Below the pieces are notes generated by a model, which was not told the origin of the DNA, did not search any database, and was given only the letters and a program-made list of their open reading frames with translations. Positions 10,706 to 22,355 of a DNA stretch of 64,000 nucleotides are shown here, one piece after another (the first letter of the stretch is position 1; each line of letters starts with the position of its first letter). The position numbers and the translations under genes were made by a program. This DNA is from Sorghum bicolor (Eukaryota > Streptophyta > Magnoliopsida > Poales > Poaceae). The DNA lies in assembly GCF_000003195.3 (NCBI RefSeq), contig NC_012871.2:51922843-51986842 (forward strand), written 5' to 3'.

Positions 10706-13333
10706 ATGAATAGAAGACATCTTCCAGGAAATTTTGTTGACAATCCCGAAGCATTATTCAGAAAAACAAGAGCCAAGCTCAAGAAGAGATCATCAACACT
10801 TCAGCAAGAAGCTTTATCCAATCAAGAAGATTATCGGAACTTGTCTTCAGAGTTCGAAGCCATGGCGAACAAATCGATCCGCGAGTTCTCAGCTCCCACT
10901 ACGGACAACATCCACACTAGACCTGCTGCAGAGATCGATGGCAACTTTAAGCTCAAGCCTGGACTTATCAACATGGTGCAATCCAATCAGTTCTATGGGA
11001 AGGCACACGAAGATGCTAGTGCTCATCTCCAACACTTCCTGGAGATATGCAGCACATTCACCATATCAGGAGTCCCAAGAGATGCTATACTACTTCGCCT
11101 CTTTCCATTCTCACTCTTGGGAAGAGCGAAGCAGTGGTTCTACGCTACAAAGGAGAAGAATACTATGTGGGCACTCTGCTCCACGAACTTTCTGGCTAAG
11201 TTCTTTCCCATGGGCAAGACCAATGCTCTCCGTGGGAAGATTACAAGTTTTCAGCAACAACATGATGAATCCGTTCCAGAAGCATGGGAGCACTTCCAAG
11301 ACTATATCCTAGAATGTCCCCATCATGGAATGGAGAGCTGGCTACTAATGCAGACGTTTTATCATGGGCTCGGCAACAGTGCCCGAGAGACCATGGATGC
11401 TGCAGCTGGAGGAGCATTCCTATCACTTACCATATCACAAGCCACAGCTCTTGTGAAGAAGATGGCGTCCAACCAAGGCTGGAATGAGGAAAGGACCCAG
11501 ACACGCAAAAGAGGTGGAGGTATGCATCAGCTCAAGGAGGTAGACATGCTATCAGACCTGCTCATGAAAAAGCTCGATGATAGAGCTGGAGATAAGAAAG
11601 AAGTTATGCACATCTACGACTCTCACATGACTTGTGAGGAGTGTGGAGATACTGGACACTCAGGCAATCACTGCCCTGAGATGCTTGAGGATGTGAACTA
11701 CATCAACAACAACAACTACTACTACTACAACCGTCCTCAACAAAATCAAGGTTGGAATCAACAGAGACCTAACTACTCAGGTAATTATCAAGGTAACAAT
11801 TCTTACAATAATAATAATAATTTTCCACCTCTGAGAGGGTTAGTGTCTAATCAAGGAAAGCTAATAAATAACCTATCTAAGAAATTGGCGTCTAATGATA
11901 AAATGCTAGAAAATATAAATTCTGCCATCAAGAATCAAATTAGCTTTAATAAAATGATTGAATCTCAGTTAAATCAAATAGCTGCTGCTGTTCCTACTAC
12001 TAATCCCGGTATACCATCACAACCGGAAGGATTAGAATCTGCAAATCTTGTAGACATGTTTGATGCAGGTAACTGGAGTAACCCCGTCACTGAAGTTACT
12101 AGTGACCTTCTGCCGGTCAAGAGAGGCGATCCAGGACGCCCTGTCATCCCGATCTCCATCGGCATGGTGGACTTCCCACAAGCACTCTGCGACTTTGGCT
12201 CTAGTGTCAACATTATGCCCAGGGTACTCTATGAAAAATTCTTTACATATCCTTTATTAGAAACAACCATGTGTTTGCAGTTTGTAGATCAGACGTTAAG
12301 TTTCCCAAAGAGAATATTGAAGAACCTCTGTGTCCGAGTTGGTACCTTGTATGCCCCAGCAGATTTCGTAGTGATAGAGACCGGTAATGATGAGAGGGCA
12401 CCCGTCATCTTAGGGAGGCCATTCTTAAACACCTCGGGAGCTGTCATCTACGCTAGTGCTGTCAAGATCAATTTCTACATCAAAGGGAGGAAGGAGACGT
12501 TTTCCTTCAAGAACAAGACTACACAAATTCCAGAGCAATCCAGACATGAACCAAGGAAGAGGACTAACAGGAGGAACAGGAACAAGCAAGTGTGGACCGA
12601 GACAGCTAAGATGGTCATGGCAGTTCATGGAGGTCAAGAGCATCAACTTAAGTCACCATTTCTGACCAAGAAGGACGACCCAGGAATGCCAAGCATCTAC
12701 TGCTCCATAAATGGATACAACTTCTACAAGACGTTTTGTGACACCGGATCGGGCGTCAACATAATGGCCGCAGTCACCTATCGGCTCTTGTTCGGAACCA
12801 TGCCTCTAAAACCAACATACGTTCAGCTCCAGATGGTAGATCAAACATTTCGAGAGGTTAAAGGTACAGTAACTGATGTCCCAGTCAAAATAGACGATCA
12901 TTTTGTCTACACAGACTTTCAGGTTATTGACATGGGAGAAGACGAATACGATCCACCCATCATCCTTGGAAGACCATTTCTCAGCACCATTAAAGCAATC
13001 ATCTACATTGGAACTGGAGAAGTCCACATGCACTTCACCTCAGAGAAGGTACGCCGCTATTTTACTGACCCTAATTATATCGTTGAAGACTCTAAGCAGG
13101 TCAGGACAAGAAGAAGACGACGCAACCTCAACCAGAGGAGGCAAATTATCAAGGACGGATGGGCAGACTACGAAGGAGAAGTGTTAAGGTCTCAAGACAT
13201 ACAGTTTAAACAGAACTATCCTGAGGAGACCGTAGCACCAAGTCAGGTGTGGAGAGAGAAGATAACTATACATGAAGAAGAGGCGCTGCCGGAAGTACCG
13301 ACTACGCCACCCAACGAATCCCAGGACAACTAG
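10706..13333 (+). CDS. Gag polyprotein with zinc knuckle and two tandem retropepsin-like domains
   Basis: An intact 875-residue frame. Residues about 95-230 match the plant retrotransposon Gag domain (RLFPFSLLGRAKQWF). A CCHC zinc knuckle sits at C310, C313, H318 and C323. An Asn/Tyr/Gln-rich linker follows (about 332-375). Two aspartic-protease domains follow. The first has LCDFGSSVNIM (D496) with VILGRPFL at about 567-574; the second has FCDTGSGVNIM (D679) with IILGRPFL at about 752-759. The Asp-to-ILGRP spacing is almost equal (72 and 74), as expected of a duplication. The C-terminus is Arg-rich then acidic. Retropepsins normally act as dimers of single domains, so a fused pair could fold as a one-chain enzyme; that is inference. 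The first ATG after the primer site is used as start. No polymerase follows. Confidence 0.9.
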   Translation: MNRRHLPGNFVDNPEALFRKTRAKLKKRSSTLQQEALSNQEDYRNLSSEFEAMANKSIREFSAPTTDNIHTRPAAEIDGNFKLKPGLINMVQSNQFYGKAHEDASAHLQHFLEICSTFTISGVPRDAILLRLFPFSLLGRAKQWFYATKEKNTMWALCSTNFLAKFFPMGKTNALRGKITSFQQQHDESVPEAWEHFQDYILECPHHGMESWLLMQTFYHGLGNSARETMDAAAGGAFLSLTISQATALVKKMASNQGWNEERTQTRKRGGGMHQLKEVDMLSDLLMKKLDDRAGDKKEVMHIYDSHMTCEECGDTGHSGNHCPEMLEDVNYINNNNYYYYNRPQQNQGWNQQRPNYSGNYQGNNSYNNNNNFPPLRGLVSNQGKLINNLSKKLASNDKMLENINSAIKNQISFNKMIESQLNQIAAAVPTTNPGIPSQPEGLESANLVDMFDAGNWSNPVTEVTSDLLPVKRGDPGRPVIPISIGMVDFPQALCDFGSSVNIMPRVLYEKFFTYPLLETTMCLQFVDQTLSFPKRILKNLCVRVGTLYAPADFVVIETGNDERAPVILGRPFLNTSGAVIYASAVKINFYIKGRKETFSFKNKTTQIPEQSRHEPRKRTNRRNRNKQVWTETAKMVMAVHGGQEHQLKSPFLTKKDDPGMPSIYCSINGYNFYKTFCDTGSGVNIMAAVTYRLLFGTMPLKPTYVQLQMVDQTFREVKGTVTDVPVKIDDHFVYTDFQVIDMGEDEYDPPIILGRPFLSTIKAIIYIGTGEVHMHFTSEKVRRYFTDPNYIVEDSKQVRTRRRRRNLNQRRQIIKDGWADYEGEVLRSQDIQFKQNYPEETVAPSQVWREKITIHEEEALPEVPTTPPNESQDN

Positions 13334-13336
13334 AAA

Positions 13337-15496
13337 ACGGAGAGTCCCGTTCGAAGGACTTAAAAACACCGAACGCCTGGCCAAGAGGTAAACTTGGTAG
13401 TTAACCTTTCCCTTTTAAATACTTAAAACAGTTTACTTAGTTAATTATGTTCATATTATCTTAAAAAGAAATTAAAAATATGAAAAAAATAGTAAGCCCC
13501 ATGTGAGTATATGAGTGGCATAAAACCTATAAGTACATTCACTGTGGTGGCATAAAAATAAAATAAATATTTCTTTTCTGCTTTATAAAATGAAAATATA
13601 AAAATAGAGAGTAATATTTATTGAGGAGGCTCAACATGATAAAGGCTAGATATTTATGCTAACACTTAATCAGTTCCACAAAGCTTTGTTGTCTATTTGA
13701 GCTCCACAGAATTTAAGAATCAAGAAGACTAGCAGACGGAGGACATTCTAATCGCTGTCAAGATACTGCCGACTTTCAAATACACCTCTGCCACCTACAA
13801 GCTACATCAAAAGAAATTACATCAAAATTTAGCTTGGGGGAGAGCACCCCCATTTATCCCGCTAAGTATTTCTATCTATCTTTATACTTATACTATATTA
13901 AAATATAAATATAAATAACTATGGAAAAACCAAATAAAGATTTTATGCTTATATATATATATATTGCTTAGTATGTTTAATAAATAAAGTAGCTATGCTA
14001 AACTGAATCTTAATAATGAAACTCTAGCATGGATATGATGAATAGTTGCTCTGCCTAATTTTCAAATTTGAGTTTTCTCTCAAGTTTAGACATAACTGTT
14101 ATAACTTAAAGCTTGCTCTAAACCTAAATTTCTGGGAAGATTGAGCTGTCTAAGTTGTTAACGGATACGATATGGGAAGATTGAGCTGTTGTTTATCTGT
14201 TCCTAGAGATGCTAGAATTCTGGAGAATTTTATCTTTGAAAATCTTTAAAATATTGCATGATGAATTCCTGTATGATGAGAGTTTAAATTCCTACCACAG
14301 CCATATATACATGCTTGCTAGACTTTGAGCCACACATTTACTTTTTACTGCTTATGAGCATTGAGTATGGTCAAGCTGTGTAGACCCTTAGGAGCTTGTC
14401 ATGTGGTTAAAATCAAGATTCACTTGCACGTTCCCTCACACATGCTACTTCTACTCCGGAAGTACCATCCACATATATCCATCCATTTCATCTCCAGAAC
14501 CACCCAAAAAAATATTCTACTCCTAATCCGGGAGAGAATAACTAAAAATATTTCTGTTTTTCCCCTGTGAAATAAATGCTCAAGTTATCTTGTTACTAAC
14601 ACTTGCTATATTATCTCAAGAGATGAGTGCTCTAACAAAAAAAGAAAAAAAGATACGAGGAAATAAAAAGGGGCAAGTGCCCGGAACCTCGAAAGAAAAG
14701 AAAAAGTGAGACGAGAGGTAAAAATAGACAAGTGTCCGTCAGTAGAATTAGGGGTACAAGATACCCACCTGAGAGGAAAGAAAAAGAAAAGAGAGAGCAT
14801 CTCATTCTCCTCCAAAAGTTTCAAAAAGCAAGGAAGGTATGTATCCCCTCAAAAGAGCAAAACTAGAATTAGACTTTCACCATTGTTATCACCATCATTA
14901 CCATATACCATTCATTCGCCACACATGCACATCTTGATTTGACTTATTGGCTTGTTTCTTTGGATCCATGGTTTGACTATGCAATAAATGTCTTGTAAGT
15001 ATATATATCTTATCTCCCACCTATGAGCTCCAGATATTAAAGCCTTATTAGAGTAGGGTGAGAGAGAAGGCAATGTCACTATGCCTTATACCACAAATAC
15101 CACATATATTGAGAGAAGGCATATACCATCATTGCCTTGGTAAAGATCTAGACATACCATAAAAGAGAGATCTAAGAGAGTCATACAAGGAATCTCTGAG
15201 TTTTATTTGAAAATCTGCAAAAACTCCAGAGCATAGCTGATCAAGAATAATAGACATGGCACTTGATTAGACCGTTCTATCTTTTAACTACTCAAGACAG
15301 AAGTGACAGTTACAAGTCCCATGGTGAAAGGTAAAATAAGTAAGTTTTAAGTCTTGACAGTTTACTCTAACTCAGAGATAAGATCTTATTTAAAAGCATG
15401 TGTACCGTCAACTTTTAAAGGCATTACAACAACTTCTGATCCATCGCTGAGATTATCCTTGCTCACGGACGAGCAAGAGGTAAGCTTGGGGGAGTT
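13337..15496 (+). other. Non-coding 3' region of the Gag-PR-PR element, with polypurine tract
   Basis: About 2.1 kb without polymerase homology in any frame that I can see. The block 14690-14800 (AGACGAGAGGTAAAAATAGA, AATTAGGGGTACAAGATACC) matches the minus-strand 3' region of the element at 25621-36437 (27150-27290). The polypurine tract AGCTTGGGGGAGTT ends immediately before the right LTR at 15497. Confidence 0.7.
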
Positions 15497-17126
15497 TGTT
15501 GACGGTCCTTAAGTATCAAATTTAATTATCAAATAAACAAAGAAAAGGATCCAAATGAAATCAACATCTAGACTTAGGGTTTTATCTGATAGAATTCCAC
15601 GATTTTTGGTGTTTGTCTATTTCTGTAGGGGGTTATCAGGAAATACGGAAGAAAGGCCCACACGTCGGGATTACATAGAGATATCAACGTGCCGCGCAAT
15701 TATCTTACATCTAGAAGACTCCAGAAGCCACGAGAACGAAGCGGAGGCGAAACGGGGCCTGGCCCTGGGCGCCCGCCCCCTTACAGAGTCCAATCAGGAC
15801 ACTCATTCGGGATCAATCTCCACCGACCTAAAGGATCAAGGATAACCGTTCAATCAATGTCGGTTTGATCCAACGGCCCATATTCACTTGGAGGGACTAT
15901 AAAACCAGACCCCCTGGCCCCTGGAGGAGAGAGCCTCTCAACCCTAATTCATTATTCTCAAGGGAGAAGAAGCCTCTGATCAAGCCTAGAGCCACCACAT
16001 CAATTAGACATCTAGATTAGCATAGCTACATAGGATTAGAACTAGAAGGAGTCAATCTTCGATTGGTTTCCAGATCTGTCAGGAGGATTCTTGGTAATTC
16101 TCTAATTGTTCTTCTAATTGTTCATCTTTGTTCTTCAATATTATGAATATGACTTTGTTCTACTTCAACATATTGCTTATGACTTTGCTCTACTTGTTTA
16201 TATTCAAGATTATATTGTTCTTAGTTTATGGGTTATATACTTGGCTTAGTTAGATTGGATCTATATACATGTTTAGGATCGTATAGCGTTTATCCATTAG
16301 ATCCATGGGTAAATGATAGATATTGTGTAGGCGTGGTGCTTATACCGTATTTATCTGCGATTGTACCCAATATGCCAGATCGTGGGGTAGTTCGTGATAG
16401 TGACAGCTTCATTGATTCTTATATAGTCCCCCTCTCGTGTATTGGGCTGACAGAGCAACATTATTACAGGGGAGTGATTACGATGTTTCTCATATTCCTT
16501 GCTAATATCACTATGCATGGGCGTAATCTTGTCTTACAATGATTGCTAAGTATGCTTGCACTAACTATGATAATGCTAGACTGTATAGTTGACAATAACT
16601 TAGGAAATATTCTTGTAGTTCGTTCTAATACCATGCTAATGACTTGCTAGAATATCTAATTGAGGTGCTTATCATATTTATATGTGGCTAAGTTATGCTC
16701 ATCAAATTAATTATCTTTGTCACTATTCATTACTTTATTTATCCTTTATGTGACACTTATCCCTGTATGAAAGAGTTAGATAAATGTTCTCAATTATACA
16801 TGCAATGATAGATACTCAATCTCATACTCCATTCTATAATCAATATTGATGGTTACTAATCCCTTCCCAGTGGTAAAAATATAAATAACGATACCTGGAA
16901 TACTTCCCGGTTAAAATGCTACATCGGTATTAATCTGTGCGCTTGCAGATCCCATTCATTATTTATTTAGATGAGCAATTGCATATTTCAATACTACGTC
17001 TCTCATGTCATGCTGGGGATGACAACTTGGCTTAAGTGGTATGAGGGATAGGTTTGGCATTTTTGGCACCGTTATCAGAATTAGAAAATTGTCTACTTTT
17101 GGTAGTGATGTTAAGAATACCCAAAA
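15497..17126 (+). repeat. 3' LTR of the Gag-PR-PR element
   Basis: 1630 bp, near-identical to the 5' LTR by eye. Differences include loss of one GGGCGCCCGCCC copy, a short duplication near 16105 (CTTCTAATTGTT), scattered substitutions, and a terminal AACA changed to AAAA. A TATA box CTATAAAAC lies at about 15897. The low divergence suggests an insertion younger than the decayed CACTA genes around it. Confidence 0.92.
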
Positions 17127-17611
17127 ATTTCCTCTAGTAAACCAAAATCAGGAACATTTAGCACAACATGTTCAGTGGCTAAACCATCGGTATCAGGTTG
17201 TTGTGTCTCGTGTACGAACTCAAACCCGTCAACAACTCCAGTTGTATAAGGCGCAGAGCTACCCTCTCCATGCTTTGTCCAAATCAAGTAATCTTTCATA
17301 AATCCTCGACGGACCAGATAAGTAAGGATTTGTTGAATGTCATCAGATACAACAAGATTTCTACAATCCATACATGGACAATGTATGTGCGTCTTTCTTG
17401 TTCTTGAAGCATGGTTTTGAGCAGCATCAATAAACTCTGGACCTCAGTTATATATGATGGATCTAGTCTTGATAAATTATACATCCAAAATGACCTCTCC
17501 ATCACTACCTGTAAAACACCATTCATATGATCTAAGGGTTTACAAAGGATTTATCTAGGGTTTATTAGCTAGGGTTTATGGTTAAGCTTGAGATTAAAGG
17601 AAAAAACCTAA

Positions 17612-20600
17612 GTTACATAATTAAAAAATAATCTAAGTATAGCATAACTATATAAATACATCATTCATTATAAATAGATAGATGATGTGAAAGGTGATAA
17701 TAAAAAAACCTAACTACCATATAATTAAAAAAATAAAAAATCAACAATTATCTCTCTACATAAATATACAAGAACACACCATTGGTTTAATCTTTAAAAA
17801 AACTAGCTAAATTGAGAAGCAAACATGTTGAGAGGCATTATTGTAACACCCAAAATTTGATTTTCAAATAATAGGATTTAATTTAATTTATTTAGGTATT
17901 TTTGTGAGCATTTAATTTAGTGAATAAATAATTTTTGTAGATAAGTTTAGAAACGTGATTTTGCATTCATGCTGGAGCATAGTTGTTTTGTACTGTTTGT
18001 TCTGTTTTTATTTTAATTATTTTGCTTCAAAAACTTCTTTGGAAAAGGGAATTGGGAAAGAAAATAAAAAAAAGGCAGCTAAAAGTGGGCGACACTGGAG
18101 CCGGCCGCGGCCCAGCCAAACCCCAGCCAGCCCAGCTAACCCCCCCCCCCCGCGCCTCCTCCTCCCCTGGCCCGCTAGCGCGGCCCACCAAGCGCCTGGC
18201 CGACCCTCGTGCTGGTTTCCCCCCTCCTCTCTCTGGACCCGCCGACATCAGGGCCCCACCAGGCGGCGCCCGTCCCCTTCCTACAGACGGGTTCGACCCG
18301 AACTCGGCCGGGACGCACTCGATCCCGTGATCCTCGGGATTTCTTGACAAGCGTGTGCACCGAGTCCCTATAAAGGTTGCTAGCCTCGCCCCGCACTCCG
18401 TTCTTTCAACCGCGTCGCAAAATCAAGCCCTAGACGCCCTAAGTGAGCCCGGTTGGGATCTAGCCTAGGTCGAGCCTCCCCATCACGCGCCGCGAGCCCT
18501 CGGTTCGCTCTCAGGCCGAAGTTTTCCCCCAGGTGAGCTCGCGTGAAGTTTGGCTGTGTTTCGGTGCTCTCGGTTTTGTTTGGGTTGGACAGCAGGGCGG
18601 GTTTCGTGAAGCTCCATGGAGCCTGTCCATGGCGCCGCCACGCCATTCCTGTGCTCCGGCGGCCGGCCGCCGCTGGTTTCCCCCTGGCGATCGTCAGCCG
18701 TCCGATGGAGGATCCAAGGCTAGGATTAGAAGATACCTTTTCGCAGTGAATCTTCATAAAGAGTTCCTGGAAAGATTCGCTATTTACCCCGCGGTCCCTG
18801 GCGCCCTGGAAGAGATTACGTTTTCTAAGTTTAAAAGCGTATTCCTGTCTGGTTCAACTCAGTTTATGTTACCAGATATTTACAGTTTTGCCACTGATTT
18901 TATTTTGCTTATAAAATGCTCATTTTAACTCCGTTTTTGTCCATTCAAATTTCATTAGATCTGTATTCACGAGCTCTACATGTTAGAAGCATTTATTCTC
19001 TGTTGTGAAACTTTTTATTTCTGCAGTAGCATTTAATTAATTATTTCTCTATAGGAAATCTTGGAAAATGCATAACTTCTCCGTTTCAATTCCGATTTTC
19101 GTGAACTTTACGTTTGTGTGATCGTAGCGCTGCGTAGAATATTTTCATAAACTTTTATATTTGTTTTATCACTGTTTGGTGTAATGTTCTAATTATATCT
19201 TGTTTGCTTTGTGTATGATTGTCTCTATTGGATTGCGTGTTGTTGATTGATGTTTGGGAATAGACGGTGAGCCGTACGTCGGTGATCAAGACCAAGGCTT
19301 TGAAGACCAGCAGGCTCAGGAGAGCTTTGAGCAAGGCAAGTATAACTTGGGATCATCCTTGTTACCTATTCACTTATAACTACACATATATATATATCAT
19401 ATGCATGCTATCACCTTGTCGACCTTAGCAAAATCATAGATGATTATCTGGATTCCTTGCTACCTACTTTATATGCATTTGTTGTAGATGTGCTAGTGGT
19501 TGATATAATCCATGATCTTGTAAGATGATTAATAGCTATGCAATGAACGTTAAAAGATGACAAATAACTATATGAGATCTTGTCTATAAGTGATCACCGG
19601 GAGAACAGTGCAACCATGAGGGCTATAATGGCTCTAGCTTTAGCACAGTATGAAGACCTTTTCTAGCTTGTTAGAGGTTATCCGAAAGGGCGGAGGGGCT
19701 GAACCGACACGGGTATAGTGCGAGCCCCTGTCCCTATGTGTATAGGCTGCGCGTCATTGTGTCATTCGGAAGGGGGGTATCTATATCTGCTCGCAAAGGA
19801 AACCTTGCGGCCCTAACATGTTAGACGAACTTTTGAAAGGCTTCATAGTGATCCCTGCCGACCTCTCTAGGAATGGGGTTAAGAGACTAGCTACCTCGAG
19901 TGAAAGGGTAAATCATGACTCATGGGTAAAGATGTACAACCTCTGCAGAGTGTTAAAACTGGTATACTAGTCGTGCTCACGGTTATGAGCGGCCTTGGGG
20001 GTTCTTGCTGCGATGACGATGAGCTTGTTAAGTTGTTATGTTCATTTGATTATCGTTTATACTATGAGATTAATTATGCTTGCACTTGATCATGTGATTA
20101 ATGGATTATTTATGCTACCTTGACAATTGCTATTTAATTATGAATATGCTATCCACTATTAAAAGCTAAATGCAGTCAAACCAGTGTCAGCTATTTGAGC
20201 CTCATGAACCCCTGGTTATACTTGTTGAGTACGATATGTGCTCACTCTTGCAATTTCCCAACACCCCAGGTTACGCTAATGATGATGATTGGAATGAGGA
20301 CTATCGCTATGAGTACTAGGTTTGGAGTCAACCAGTCAACAGTGTCCCTGTGTGGAGCTTCCGTCGAGAGCGTTGTTTACTTCTTGCTATCATTCATGTA
20401 TAAGACTATGTGATTTATTATGTTACGCTATGTAATAAACACTGCAATGGTACATTTGAGATTTGTCTACTTCTGTATGCGACTGTTTCTGGGGCACATA
20501 TGAGTCTTTTATGCATCCTATTTTGTTCTTAAAATATGGGTGTGACAATTATCCAACCATATTAAGCAACCCCATCTAACCATATCAACAAATAAAGACA

Positions 20601-20975
20601 AGAAGCTAGCTATTCTTCTCGCTCACTCATGGAACATACATACATGTGGATAAATAAATTGAAAAAATTATAAAGAGAGAGAGACATAAATTAAAAAACC
20701 TAAGTATAGCATAACTATATAAATACAACATTCATTATAAATAGATAGATGATGTGGAAGGTGACAATGAAAAACCTAACTACCATATAATTAAAAAAAT
20801 CAACAGTTATCTCTCTACATAAATATACAAGAACACACTATTGGTTTAATCTTATAAAAACTAGCTAAAATGAGAAGCAAACATGTTGAGAGACATTATC
20901 CAACCATATTAAACAACCCCATCTAACCATATCAACAAATGAAGACAAGAAGCTAGCAATTCTTCTCTCTCACTC
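17612..20975. repeat. Direct duplication of about 310 bp in the TNP2 upstream region, one copy split by a solo LTR
   Basis: Copy 1 is 17612-17841 plus 20548 to about 20640; copy 2 is about 20695-20975. Shared blocks include AGCATAACTATATAAATAC, AAATAGATAGATGATGTG, AAATATACAAGAACACAC, GAAGCAAACATGTTGAGAG and AACCCCATCTAACCATATCA. The solo LTR at 17842-20547 lies in copy 1. Copy 2 shows the unoccupied site at 20895-20899. Confidence 0.85.
17842..20547 (+). mobile_element. Solo LTR, chromovirus (Del/Tekay-like) family, plus orientation
   Basis: 2706 bp with TGTAACACCC...GGGTGTGACA ends and the target duplication ATTAT (17837-17841, 20548-20552). It is the same family, inverted, as the LTRs of the element at 50400-60083. 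Shared features are a GC-rich central island (about 18090-18700), a TATA box CTATAAAGG near 18370, and a conserved block CTCTGCAGAGTGTTAAAACT near 19940. No internal domain remains, so it is the product of LTR-LTR recombination. Open frames in the GC-rich island are not called genes. Confidence 0.9.
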
Positions 20976-21188
20976 ATGGTGAAACCCTAGATCTAAAAAG
21001 TGGCTCAAATTGAACTAGAATGAGCAAATTGAGGCATTAGGGACATAAACTAACCTCTTTTAGCAACCTCCTTCCTATAAATGAAGATCAAAACCTCCCC
21101 CTTGTATTTTGAGAAATCTGGAACTCCAAAATCGCCCCCAATGGAAGGTGGGTGCGAGATACTGTTCTGGTCGGGGAGGAAGAAGGGG

Positions 21189-21198
21189 TATTTATACA
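21189..21198 (-). promoter_or_regulatory. Probable TATA box of the TNP2 gene
   Basis: The minus strand reads CTGTATAAATACCCC just inside the subterminal repeats, giving transcription leftward through the leader toward ATG 17502. The leader contains the 310-bp duplication and the solo LTR insertion. Confidence 0.5.
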
Positions 21199-21475
21199 GA
21201 GATAACACAGGCGGTTGCTTAAGCCAGCCGCTTGTGTAAAGATTTTCCACAGGCAGTTGACTTAAGCCAACCGCCAGTGTAAACCTCCATTTACACTGGC
21301 GGTTGGCTTAAGTCAACCGCCTGTGGAAACGGTTTATCACAGGCGGTGTGATAAACGGTTTCCACAGGTGGCTGGAATCTCTGACACCGCCCTATTTATA
21401 CCACAGGCGTGTCATAACTAGAACCGCCTATGGTATAAAAAGTGGACATCACCTATGAGCCTGATTCTACTAGTG
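21199..21475 (-). repeat. CACTA right terminus and subterminal inverted repeats
   Basis: Multiple inverted copies of GGCGGTTGGCTTAAG and its complement, separated by CCACAGGC and TTTACACTGGCGG units, end in the terminus CTACTAGTG at 21475. Palindromic pairs such as ACACTGGCGGTTGGCTTAAG and its complement at 21246-21330 could form strong hairpins. Confidence 0.85.
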
Positions 21476-21478
21476 AAT

Positions 21479-22355
21479 AGAATATCAAAAGTGTATTGGT
21501 AAACCAAAACCTTGAAGGTCTTGAACCAGTACTTGTTTTATACTTATAATATTTCCAAATCGTTTTGAAATGAGTTGCTTTGGTGTATTAAGGAACATGA
21601 AATTTAAATTTTGAAAACTTTCCAAATGTTTGCCTTTTCGAAAGTATTTTGACCACGTATGTTTAAAACAAGTTTCAACCTATGTCTTACTGAACATAAA
21701 TATTCAAATATTTAAGGATGAATTTGAGCTCACTCTTAAATATAACCTAAGGAGTTTCCTATAGAGGTATATGTTAGAAAACTTTGAACAAACCCATTTG
21801 AAAAGATCTTGATTTAAACCTAGAGCATGTGTGGCTCAAATCTATTTTCTATTTATTTTGATTCCCTTCAACAACCTAAATCAAAATCTTGTAAACATGC
21901 TAAATGTTTTGCCTTCTAAAAATAAAACCCACTGATTCATCCCCTCCACTTTCCCATATTAAATTTAAGATCAATGGGTGCATCTCCACTCTCCTGACCA
22001 TGTCACTATGCTAATGCTGTAAATAAAACTCAAAACTTAGTGACACTAGATAACCATTGCAACTAAATATTTCCCCTTTTTATAGTATCACTATCTATCA
22101 TGAACCCAACCGTGCACTTTGTTGTACCTTAGTTGGCAAAAGCAAAGCACTATCATATACCTTTGCCTTGTGGCTTGCTTTTTGTCCATCTTCTCTCCAA
22201 TTGATGAACACTTGCATAATGTGATCATGATCTCCACCTCCATCACCTCCTATGCCTTGCTCATCATTATGAAGTGAACTCTAGCAAATCATACTTAATG
22301 AAAGCATTAGTCCATATAGTTTTCACTCAATTACCAAAACCAAACTAGGATTTCA
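21479..22355. repeat. Sirevirus-like (Copia) LTR remnant
   Basis: The tail AATTACCAAAACCAAACTAG and the preceding TTGCCTTG, ATGATCTCCACCTCCAT and GCATTAGTCCATATAG blocks resemble the repeat at 60089-60740. No coding domain is seen. The left boundary is unclear. Confidence 0.45.

Larger units (their letters stand above)
8907..17126 (+). mobile_element. LTR retrotransposon, non-autonomous, encoding Gag plus two protease domains only
   Basis: An 8220-bp element flanked by the 5-bp target duplication ATTTC (8902-8906 and 17127-17131), inserted in the TNP2 gene. The LTRs (8907-10546, 15497-17126) begin TGTTGACGG; the left one ends AACA, while the right has AAAA at the same place. The primer-binding site, one long open frame (10706-13333) and a G-rich polypurine tract before the right LTR are present. 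There is no reverse transcriptase, RNase H or integrase anywhere inside. Its LTR ends, primer-binding site and parts of the 3' non-coding region match the Athila-like element at 25621-36437, which probably supplied the enzymes. Confidence 0.93.
5772..17502 (-). pseudogene. TNP2-type CACTA transposase, interrupted by a retrotransposon and several stops
   Basis: The gene encodes the catalytic transposase of CACTA elements. It begins at ATG 17502. The N-terminal part (17502-17132) has the Transpos_assoc motif HCPCMDCRNLVV. An 8.2-kb LTR element then intervenes. The rest (8906-5772) follows the family order: PCKCGASRY-like region DSCPKCGASRYKAN, Transposase_21 with KLRHPADGQQW, DUF4218 with SHDCHVILTTFLPIAIR, DUF4216 with VFRCQWVEDKHVKV, and the C-terminal RHDGQGR near 5790. 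In-frame TAG stops occur at about 7995, 7436, 7385, 6981, 6348 and 5826, and a TGA at about 6645. Frame changes occur near 17440, 8345 and 6835. The retrotransposon junction also appears one base out of phase. The gene is clearly dead, but its full length is recognisable. Confidence 0.9.
1..21475 (-). mobile_element. CACTA (En/Spm) transposon region, minus orientation, left end outside window
   Basis: The right end at 21475 reads, on the minus strand, CACTAGTAGAATCAGG, the terminal inverted repeat type of CACTA elements, followed outside by a possible 3-bp target duplication AAT (21476-21478). Inside lie subterminal inverted repeats with CAACCGCC cores, then a TNP2 gene and a TNPA-like gene on the same strand, the usual order in this superfamily. 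Two LTR insertions (8907-17126 and 17842-20547) inflate it. A second block of subterminal-type repeats at 4690-4800 lies between the two genes, so this may be two abutting CACTA elements rather than one. The left terminus is not in the window. Confidence 0.85.

Noticed and set aside
11111..11426. Minus-strand frames overlapping the Gag gene
   Set aside because: Shadows of the intact plus-strand Gag-PR-PR frame.
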